The translations under genes were made by a program, and so were the position numbers. Shown here in pieces: positions 1-5,025 of a stretch of 9,048 bases of DNA. Below the pieces are notes generated by a model. That model saw only the letters and a list, made by a program, of their open reading frames with translations, had not been told where the DNA came from and made no database searches. The DNA is from Candidatus Uhrbacteria bacterium RIFCSPHIGHO2_02_FULL_57_19. Lineage in GTDB: Bacteria > Patescibacteriota > Patescibacteriia > 2-12-FULL-57-11. Where the stretch lies: contig MGDZ01000050.1 of the NCBI GenBank assembly GCA_001791115.1, positions 1-9,048 of the forward strand. Reading direction: 5' to 3'. How positions within the stretch are numbered: position 1 is the first letter of the stretch; each line of letters starts with the position of its first letter.

Positions 1-811
1 AATGCTGCCAGTGGCCCGAGGTCTCGTAGAGGCCTTTGCGGGCGATGTGCGGCGTGTAAACATACTGATACCCCTGCTCCTCTTCCAGTCCGGCCACCAG
101 TTCCTCCATCTTCCGACGGATAAACGCGCCATTGGGAAGATATAACGGCAGCCCCATGCCCACCCGCGGCGAAATCATAAACAGCTCAAGCTCCGCTCCC
201 AGCTTGCGGTGATCGCGTTTTTCCGCCTCATCGAGGAGAATCAGGTAGGCATCCAGTTCTTCCTGCGTTTTGAAGGCCAGGCCGTAGACGCGGGTCAGCT
301 GTTTGTTTTTTTCGCTCCCCCGCCAGTAGGCGCCGGAGATCTTGGTGAGTTTGAAAACGCCGACGTCTTTGGTTGTTTCCACATGCGGCCCGCGGCAGAG
401 ATCGACGAATTTTCCGGTGCGATAGACCGAGGCGATGTTCGGTTTTTCGATACTGATGTCCTGCTGTTCTTCCGGTTTGATCTTGGTCGTGCCCTTGGTC
501 TTCAAGTCGGTTAGAAGTTCCACCTTGTACTGCTGATCCATTTTTTTAAAAAACTCGATTGCCGCATCCAACGGCATTTCTTCGCGCACGAACTCCTCGT
601 TCCGGGCGATGATCTGGCGCATGCGCTTCTCGATCTTGGACAGATCCTGCGGCGAGATCGGTTTAGGCAGGTCGAGGTCGTAGAAAAATCCATTCTCAAT
701 CACCGGCCCCACGCCAAATTTAGTCCCCGGATACAATTCCATAACCGCAGCCGCTAGAAGATGAGCTGTGGAGTGACGAACGGTTTCGATTGAGTATACT
801 TTGTCGGACAT
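1..811 (-). CDS. thrS: Threonyl-tRNA synthetase, N-terminal part (runs off left edge)
   Basis: Class II aminoacyl-tRNA synthetase that charges tRNA-Thr in the cytoplasm. 270 N-terminal residues are visible; the C-terminal part lies beyond the left edge. The protein opens directly with the editing (second additional) domain: VRHSTAHLLA gives H13 and H17, and DLCRGPHV gives C139 and H143, the HxxxH...CxxxH metal-site pattern that removes mischarged serine. From about residue 200 the catalytic core starts (RDHRKLGAELELF, then GLPLYLPNGAFIRRKMEEL, then TPHIARKGLYETSGHWQ of the motif 1 region). The usual N-terminal TGS domain of about 60 residues is absent. ATG at 811 is the only start that keeps the HxxxH motif; there is no Shine-Dalgarno sequence, and a terminator-like hairpin abuts the ATG. 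The gene upstream on the same strand is the baseplate J-like gene, 56 bp away. Identity is certain; the absence of TGS follows from the stop-free span and start seen here. Confidence 0.96.
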   Translation of the reverse strand, partial: MSDKVYSIETVRHSTAHLLAAAVMELYPGTKFGVGPVIENGFFYDLDLPKPISPQDLSKIEKRMRQIIARNEEFVREEMPLDAAIEFFKKMDQQYKVELLTDLKTKGTTKIKPEEQQDISIEKPNIASVYRTGKFVDLCRGPHVETTKDVGVFKLTKISGAYWRGSEKNKQLTRVYGLAFKTQEELDAYLILLDEAEKRDHRKLGAELELFMISPRVGMGLPLYLPNGAFIRRKMEELVAGLEEEQGYQYVYTPHIARKGLYETSGHWQH

Positions 812-834
812 AAAAACCGCGTCAAGACGCGGTT
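812..834 (-). terminator. Terminator-like hairpin abutting the thrS start codon
   Basis: On the minus strand AACCGCGTC and GACGCGGTT form a perfect 9-bp inverted repeat (815-823 with 826-834), followed by TTTTT and then at once the ATG of thrS. This is a compact intrinsic terminator for the baseplate J-like gene ending at 868. Because it touches the start codon it could also act as an attenuator or block ribosome access to thrS. The drawn loop is only 2 nt, so the real loop must be wider and the stem about 7 bp. Confidence 0.7.
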
Positions 835-836
835 AT

Positions 837-865
837 ATGCTACACGATTGCCGACCGACCGCCAA
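837..865 (-). promoter_or_regulatory. Possible thrS promoter
   Basis: On the minus strand TTGGCG (860-865), a 17-nt spacer and TAGCAT (837-842) each match the sigma-70 consensus at 4 of 6 positions. A start about 7 nt downstream would fall inside the left arm of the terminator hairpin. thrS transcripts begun here would then lack a complete terminator stem, while read-through from the upstream gene would meet it. The boxes are weak and this is a candidate only. Confidence 0.3.
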
Positions 866-867
866 GA

Positions 868-2214
868 TCAGCGGACTATTACGATGTCGATGTGGTCCTT
901 GAGTTTGGGCACACGGCGGAGCCACGAGGGGCGAAAGCGGACTGAGGCCGCCTCGATCTCGGGAAACTTCTTGAAGTATTCCGCGACGCCCTTAGCCGAA
1001 AGCCCGGCCAGTTTTTCGCGATCAAAAATGTCACTCCCGTCATTTACCGCCGCGTCGCCGGCGGCCAAGATCTTGAGGGTGGCCACCCCCGCCTCCGCGT
1101 CGGAGCGTTCCACAGTTACCTGGAAAGATTCCTTATCAACCGAAACTAGCTCTTGTCCCGCTGGGATGGCGGCCCTGAGTCCGGAGAGAGCGCGTTCTTC
1201 AACGGCCTCAAGATCATAGAAAACGCCCTCGGCTCGGATGCCCACCGTCACTTCCACGGCCGAGGCCTCGGTACCCACGGCCGCGTCGGTCTGCCGTTTG
1301 GTCGCCTCGTAACTGACAATCTCCCCTCGGCCATCTGCAGAGTCGCCGGCCAGGGCTCGCAGCGTGGCCGTCGCCTCATCAGCCAGTTCCCGCTCGACGG
1401 CGGCGACGGCACTCTCCACATCAGCCTCAGTGACTACTTTAACCGTGCGCACTCCGCCGGTCATCTGCGTTGTGGATACGGCATAGATCGACTGTTGGAG
1501 GGAAGAATTCAGACCGGGGATAGTGAACTTGGACGGCTCGATGTTTCCAGACGCTCCTGGCTTATCCGCGTAGACTTCGGCATCAAGGCGGCCTCCGGCG
1601 GAGACCGTGACGCCGCTCTTCAGGCGGAAAAGCGCGCCTCCTTCGGAAAGCAACCGGGTAGTGGCCACCAGCGGCTGGCCGCGCGAGGTAAGATTGATGA
1701 GCGTCACCGTTCCGACGGCCTGCGCTTCTTCTGTTCTCCCCTCTCCGGCGATGGGAACAGTCTTGGTTTTCTCCGCGGTCGTCTGTTCCAGAACCCCCTT
1801 AACCTCATCCCCTGTCGGCTGGGGGCGGACAGTCACCAGAACCTCGGTGCTAACCGGAACTTTGCGGGGAACCACGGTGATGGTTGCCCGGGCGAAAGCC
1901 AAATAGAGAACCACCACCAGGATCAAGCCGGTGGCCACGGCAAAGGCAGAGGCGATCTTCCGGTAGAGAGAGATGTGGATGGCCGGTGGTCGTGGCTTTT
2001 TTTTGGAGTCGGCTTGAGCGGACGTCACCGGTTCCTCCACCTCGGCTTCGCCCTCCCAGTCCGGGACGGCCTTGGGTTTCCTCTCCGGCGGCTGATCGAT
2101 CTCCATTTCCTCCACCTCCTCGGGAACCGACGAAGGCCTTACCGGGATGACCGGCTCTTCTTCTTTCGGTTCAGGAACCACCGGTTTTTCGACGATTTTT
2201 TTCCTCCTGGGCAT
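868..2214 (-). CDS. Membrane-anchored baseplate J-like protein
   Basis: 448 residues. Residues 1-80 are a charged, proline-rich cytoplasmic tail (MPRRKKIVEKPVVPEPKEEE onward). Residues about 87-108 (IASAFAVATGLILVVVLYLA) are a single membrane helix preceded by basic residues, so the large C-terminal part should face outward. Residues about 167-255 follow the baseplate J/gp47-type pattern: AVGTVTLIN, then TRLLSEGGALFRLKSGVTVSAGG, a GASGNIEPSKF segment equivalent to G..GN, and TQMTGG. The rest (about 262-448) is alternating alpha/beta with no motif I recognise. No signal-peptide cleavage site and no phage structural neighbours are seen, so this is probably a cell-envelope protein that uses a baseplate-like fold. 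It starts 10 bp after the GGDEF gene with no Shine-Dalgarno sequence, suggesting co-transcription. It ends in TGA. The membrane topology is well supported, the fold assignment moderately, and the function is unknown. Confidence 0.8.
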   Translation of the reverse strand: MPRRKKIVEKPVVPEPKEEEPVIPVRPSSVPEEVEEMEIDQPPERKPKAVPDWEGEAEVEEPVTSAQADSKKKPRPPAIHISLYRKIASAFAVATGLILVVVLYLAFARATITVVPRKVPVSTEVLVTVRPQPTGDEVKGVLEQTTAEKTKTVPIAGEGRTEEAQAVGTVTLINLTSRGQPLVATTRLLSEGGALFRLKSGVTVSAGGRLDAEVYADKPGASGNIEPSKFTIPGLNSSLQQSIYAVSTTQMTGGVRTVKVVTEADVESAVAAVERELADEATATLRALAGDSADGRGEIVSYEATKRQTDAAVGTEASAVEVTVGIRAEGVFYDLEAVEERALSGLRAAIPAGQELVSVDKESFQVTVERSDAEAGVATLKILAAGDAAVNDGSDIFDREKLAGLSAKGVAEYFKKFPEIEAASVRFRPSWLRRVPKLKDHIDIVIVR

Positions 2215-2224
2215 ATATTCGTGC

Positions 2225-4486
2225 TTACGCGGCCTTGGCGAGCTCGGCGGCTTTCCCTCGCGCCCGAATGAGCTCCTCCCGTTCCTGTTCCATCTTCCTG
2301 ATTCGACCCTCTAATTCTACTACCTTCGCGTGCTCCTTTCCATAGAGCCGGCCGAACCGATCGGCAACCTTCTCCACGTGCTCGACCTGCTTCTCGAGCG
2401 TGGCAAGACGAATTTCGACGCCGAGCGATTTGTCGAGGTGTTCCTTGTCCTTGCCTTTTTCCGCAAGCTTCTCGGCGACAAACCCGCGGATCGCCTCGAT
2501 CCGCTCCGTACCCTTCATCGTTCCCCAGCGGTCGAAGTCCTCCTTGGTCGCGCCGAGAATCGCCTTCTCCGAGTATGCGATGAGCGCGTCAACCTGGGAG
2601 GTGTACTTCGCGTCCTTCCCGTATTCCTTGGCGCGGAGCAGACGGCCAATAAAACGCAAGCGGTTTTCCGCTTTCTGATCCTCGATGCCCAAATCGGCGA
2701 GTTTGGTCATGAGCTCGGCGCGGGCGTTATCCGAGGAGAGCTTTTCCTTCTGGCCGACGGAAACTTCGGGATCCTTCTCGACCGCGCGGACAGCGTCGCC
2801 CAGGAGTTTCGTGTCCGCCATCCCGTAATTGAACTGAAGGCGTTCGGGCTTGAATCGTGAAGTCGCCTTCTCGCTCCCGGCGACGGGTGCCATGTCGGCG
2901 GCGAGTCCGGCGGCTTTCTCGATGATTTTCTTGCCGACCGTCTCGTCTCCCGAAAACTGGATGGTGAATTCGTCGCCGCCGTAACGGAAGGCGGTCGCCT
3001 CAAGTTTCAGTTCTTTGATCGCGCGCTCCATGATCTCCGCCGCCTTCTGGAGCGCGTAATCCCCGGTATCCCCCTTGCCCTCCTTGTCGAAAAACTTCAA
3101 AAACGCCATGTCAACAAATACCACGCCCGACTTCTCGCCGTTCGCAATCTTTTTCTCGAGCTGGCGATAATACTCGCGCCGGCCGGGAAGTCCGGTAAGC
3201 CCGTCGCGTTTCGCTTTTTCAATCTGAAAATCAAGATCCGCCTCGCGAGCCGCTACCTCTGCTCGCGTCCGCTCCGGAGAGCCGGCAGGGAGACCCTCAA
3301 CGGCCGCGGCCGCCTCCTTCGTGGCCTTCTGTTTCTCGGCAATCGCCGCTTTTCCGGAAAGCTCGAGCTTCTCCCGCTTCGGCTTCTCTCCGGCCGAGAC
3401 GATGCCCTCGGGAATCTCGATCTCCCGCCGCGTGACGTGCGACGAGAGTTTTTCGTACAGGACCCGCCGCACGGAACTCTCGTACTTCGCACTCTCCGCG
3501 AATTCGCGCTCTGCCATTTTCCTGGCCGCCTCGGCGACCGTCACCGCGAAGATGGCCTCGTCCTTCGCCGCCTCCTTTAGGGATTCGAGCTTCTCAAACT
3601 CAGACCCCTTGAAGGTCTTCTGCATGAATTTCGACCAGAACTCCCCGAGGTCGGCGGCCGGCGGCGGCCCGATTTTTTCCTTCATACGCTCCGCGCGGGT
3701 GCGAAACTTGGCCATGTCGGCGACCACCGTCGCAAGGCGGCGCGTTGTGTCGATCATGAGATCCCGCGCTTCCTTCGGCGTGACTTCGACGCCGCTCTCG
3801 ACGAGAGCTTCGTTGACGATCACGACGATGTTCTCCTGCGAGAGTTCGATCGCGGTCAGCGGAAGCGGGTCTTTTCCAGGGATAATCTCCGGACGCGACT
3901 CCTCCACCGAGTCCCGGAGCCCGAGTGCGGTCTTTTTTTCAACACCCCGAAGCTCGACCAAAAAATCGTTCCCGCCGAACCGGTAGATATCATACTTATC
4001 GGGATCCGTGACCCCGGCCTGCCGCAGGATTTCAAGAACCCTGGTCTCCGCGGTCTCCGCGCCCTTCTCGAGCGCCCTGTCCCCCGCCTCGTGGCCGCCT
4101 TCGGTGTTGAACCGGTCAAGTTCGCCCACATTGACGATGAGGGTGTGCGTGGTTTTGTCCTCCGGCCGGGGCGCGATCGCGCCCGTCTTCTCAAAACCCT
4201 CCCCATCCTCGGCAAACCGTCCCTCGAGCCGCTTGGCGAACTCCGCGCCCCAGAGCCCTCCGGCCTTAGCGCCGGTATTGTCATGCTGGAACAGATAGAG
4301 TTCGCGTTCTTTTTTTGAAATGCGGAGCGAGGTTTCTGCATCCTCGCCCGGCGTTGCGCGGGCTTCCTCCTCGCGCCGCGCGACCTCGGCGTCAAGCTCG
4401 CTCATGCGCGACTCGAACTTGCGGCCGAGCTCCGGAGCCGCCGCCGGCGCCTCTCCTGATTGTTCCTGGCGTTCCTCGTCGGGCAT
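2225..4486 (-). CDS. Soluble protein with two divergent GGDEF domains
   Basis: 753 residues, no signal peptide or membrane helix. The N-terminal domain (about 66-180) is GGDEF-like but degenerate: HDNTGAKAGG resembles the D-x-LTGL entry motif, VNVGELDRFNTEGGHEAGD aligns with the DIDxFKxINDxxGHxxGD segment, and FGGNDF (170-175) replaces GGDEF. A long Ala/Glu/Lys-rich helical linker (about 225-425) follows. The second domain (about 427-570) starts with RDGLTGLPGR and has an intact YGGDEF (502-507), but VDMAFLKFFDKEGKGDTGD (458-476) is diverged. No RxxD inhibitory site precedes either motif. The C-terminal tail (about 690-753) is predicted coiled coil. The family makes cyclic di-GMP or related dinucleotides; whether this one is active is open, since each domain lacks different key residues. 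No EAL, HD-GYP or PilZ partner lies in the window. It is followed at 10 bp by the membrane-anchored baseplate J-like gene. The start is ATG at 4486, with GGGAGG unusually far (19 nt) upstream. Confidence 0.9.
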   Translation of the reverse strand: MPDEERQEQSGEAPAAAPELGRKFESRMSELDAEVARREEEARATPGEDAETSLRISKKERELYLFQHDNTGAKAGGLWGAEFAKRLEGRFAEDGEGFEKTGAIAPRPEDKTTHTLIVNVGELDRFNTEGGHEAGDRALEKGAETAETRVLEILRQAGVTDPDKYDIYRFGGNDFLVELRGVEKKTALGLRDSVEESRPEIIPGKDPLPLTAIELSQENIVVIVNEALVESGVEVTPKEARDLMIDTTRRLATVVADMAKFRTRAERMKEKIGPPPAADLGEFWSKFMQKTFKGSEFEKLESLKEAAKDEAIFAVTVAEAARKMAEREFAESAKYESSVRRVLYEKLSSHVTRREIEIPEGIVSAGEKPKREKLELSGKAAIAEKQKATKEAAAAVEGLPAGSPERTRAEVAAREADLDFQIEKAKRDGLTGLPGRREYYRQLEKKIANGEKSGVVFVDMAFLKFFDKEGKGDTGDYALQKAAEIMERAIKELKLEATAFRYGGDEFTIQFSGDETVGKKIIEKAAGLAADMAPVAGSEKATSRFKPERLQFNYGMADTKLLGDAVRAVEKDPEVSVGQKEKLSSDNARAELMTKLADLGIEDQKAENRLRFIGRLLRAKEYGKDAKYTSQVDALIAYSEKAILGATKEDFDRWGTMKGTERIEAIRGFVAEKLAEKGKDKEHLDKSLGVEIRLATLEKQVEHVEKVADRFGRLYGKEHAKVVELEGRIRKMEQEREELIRARGKAAELAKAA

Positions 4487-4511
4487 AGAAAAGGGAGGGG
4501 TGATGCCTCCC
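4487..4511 (-). promoter_or_regulatory. Leader hairpin of the GGDEF gene
   Basis: On the minus strand GGGAGG (4506-4511) and CCTCCC (4493-4498) form a 6-bp all-GC hairpin with a 7-nt loop, followed by TTTTCT and the start codon. The left arm is the only Shine-Dalgarno-like sequence and would be paired in the hairpin. It could be a weak terminator or attenuator, or a structure that limits translation. The stem is short, so this may be chance in GC-rich DNA. Confidence 0.4.
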
Positions 4512-4516
4512 TCGGA

Positions 4517-4544
4517 AGTGTATCAGATGTCGGAATGAAAACAA
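4517..4544 (-). promoter_or_regulatory. Probable promoter of the GGDEF / baseplate J-like unit
   Basis: On the minus strand TTGTTT (4539-4544), a 16-nt spacer and TACACT (4517-4522), with TG one base upstream of the -10 (an extended -10). The -35 box overlaps the T-tract of the preceding terminator. A start near 4510 would place the leader hairpin at the very 5' end of the mRNA. Confidence 0.4.
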
Positions 4545-4580
4545 AAAAAAGCCGGGCCAGCTACGAGCAGCGGGCCCAGC
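4543..4580 (-). terminator. Intrinsic terminator after the two small genes
   Basis: On the minus strand an imperfect GC-rich stem (GGGCC 4573-4577 paired with GGCCC 4554-4558, extended by GCT/AGC inside and GC/GC outside, with single mismatches) is followed by eight T residues (4543-4550). The stop codon of the 79-residue gene (4561-4563) lies at the edge of the loop. Tight packing against the stop and the long T-tract make this a confident terminator. Confidence 0.85.
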
Positions 4581-4800
4581 GCACGGCGGCGGCGATGATC
4601 CGATCGGTCCGATCGGGATGGAGTTCCTCCAGGAGTTGGAGCAGCTTCTCTCCTTCGTCGTCGGACAGCAGACCAAGTGTTCCAATCGTCACGACGAATC
4701 CCAGCTCCTCGCTCGCCTCGGCGAGCGCGCCTGCCGGATCCGTGCATCGTCTCGGGGAAAAGAGCACTTCTCGAAGCGCCTCGAGCGTCTTGGGCGTCAT
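4561..4800 (-). CDS. Small soluble protein of unknown function (79 aa)
   Basis: I do not recognise this 79-residue protein. It begins MTPKTLEALREVLF and has an acidic middle (LSDDEGEKLLQLLEELHPD) followed by RTDRIIAAAVRWARC. The Leu spacing suggests mostly helical structure, with one hydrophobic segment (about 34-45, GFVVTIGTLGLL) that is short for a membrane span. Cysteines are at about 19 and 78. It is supported as a real gene by a strong Shine-Dalgarno sequence (AAGGAGGG, 8 nt before the ATG), a start only 4 bp after the stop of the membrane peptide, and a tight intrinsic terminator over its stop codon. The ribosome binding site lies within the last codons of the upstream gene, so the two are probably translationally coupled. 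The tandem CCGATCGG units near 4599-4617 are simply its codons for PDRTDR. Confidence 0.75.
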   Translation of the reverse strand: MTPKTLEALREVLFSPRRCTDPAGALAEASEELGFVVTIGTLGLLSDDEGEKLLQLLEELHPDRTDRIIAAAVRWARCS

Positions 4801-4804
4801 GGTC

Positions 4805-4945
4805 CTAGCCCTCCTTCTTGGTTTCGAAGGACCCGATTATCGCCCGGACGAATGTCCAGGTCTTGACGGCGCAGTACAGACCGGCCAGGATACCGACTCC
4901 CAAGAGAGTCGTCATCCAGGAGACCGATTTCGTCTCTGTGGGCAT
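4805..4945 (-). CDS. Single-pass membrane microprotein (46 aa)
   Basis: A 46-residue reading frame: polar N-terminus MPTETKSVSW, a hydrophobic helix of about residues 11-27 (MTTLLGVGILAGLYCAV), an amphipathic stretch KTWTFVRAIIGSF and a basic tail ETKKEG. Positive charges follow the helix, so the N-terminus is probably outside. ATG at 4945 is preceded by a near-perfect Shine-Dalgarno run (GGAGGAGGT) at 4-5 nt, and a promoter with a perfect -35 lies upstream. Its stop (TAG) is 4 bp from the next start and its last codons supply the ribosome binding site of that gene. No known family is recognised. A small holin-like or type I toxin-like peptide, or a membrane anchor for the 79-residue partner, are possibilities only. 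Confidence 0.75.
   Translation of the reverse strand: MPTETKSVSWMTTLLGVGILAGLYCAVKTWTFVRAIIGSFETKKEG
4809..4816 (-). promoter_or_regulatory. Ribosome binding site of the 79-aa gene
   Basis: AAGGAGGG on the minus strand, 8 nt before the ATG at 4800. It is embedded in the KKEG codons of the upstream membrane peptide, so translation of the two genes is likely coupled. Confidence 0.8.
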
Positions 4946-4949
4946 TCGC

Positions 4950-4958
4950 ACCTCCTCC
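4950..4958 (-). promoter_or_regulatory. Ribosome binding site of the membrane microprotein
   Basis: GGAGGAGGT on the minus strand, ending 4 nt before the ATG at 4945. It is among the strongest Shine-Dalgarno matches in the window and fixes the start. Confidence 0.85.
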
Positions 4959-4964
4959 GCTTGT

Positions 4965-4979
4965 CCCGCCATCGGCGGG
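4965..4979. repeat. Short GC palindrome in the leader of the small genes
   Basis: CCCGCCATCGGCGGG: 6-bp arms with a 3-nt centre. It lies between the promoter and the Shine-Dalgarno sequence of the membrane microprotein, so it would form a hairpin in the 5' leader. It resembles short interspersed palindromes in Patescibacteria genomes, but it is the only copy seen in this window. No T-tract follows, so it is not a terminator. Confidence 0.6.
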
Positions 4980-4996
4980 GTTGGTGACGAAAATAG

Positions 4997-5025
4997 AACC
5001 TACAAGGAACGATTGACTATGTCAA
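4997..5025 (-). promoter_or_regulatory. Promoter of the two small genes
   Basis: A perfect -35 box TTGACA (5020-5025, inside the last codons of dnaE), an exact 17-nt spacer and TAGGTT (4997-5002, 3 of 6 consensus positions including the first two and the last). A start near 4990 gives a leader of about 45 nt holding the GC palindrome and the strong ribosome binding site. Confidence 0.6.

Noticed and set aside
868..2214. Prophage or contractile injection system baseplate gene
   Set aside because: There is an N-terminal membrane anchor and no sheath, tube, tail or lysis genes nearby; the neighbours are a signalling protein and thrS.
1153..2271. Plus-strand open frame of about 372 codons opposite the baseplate J-like gene
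   Set aside because: An antisense shadow of a GC-rich gene; no recognisable domain, no start signal, and the minus-strand product has a clear membrane helix and domain pattern.
3321..3986. Plus-strand frame of about 221 codons opposite the GGDEF gene
   Set aside because: Ser/Arg-rich composition typical of a complement frame; the minus-strand gene with its GGDEF motifs explains the region.
2225..4486. Calling the protein a functional diguanylate cyclase
   Set aside because: Domain 1 has lost the metal ligands and domain 2 has altered guanine-contact residues, so activity cannot be asserted from sequence.
4599..4617. Tandem CCGATCGG units as an operator or methylation cluster
   Set aside because: They lie in the middle of the 79-residue gene and encode PDRTDR; there are only two copies and no spacing to a promoter.
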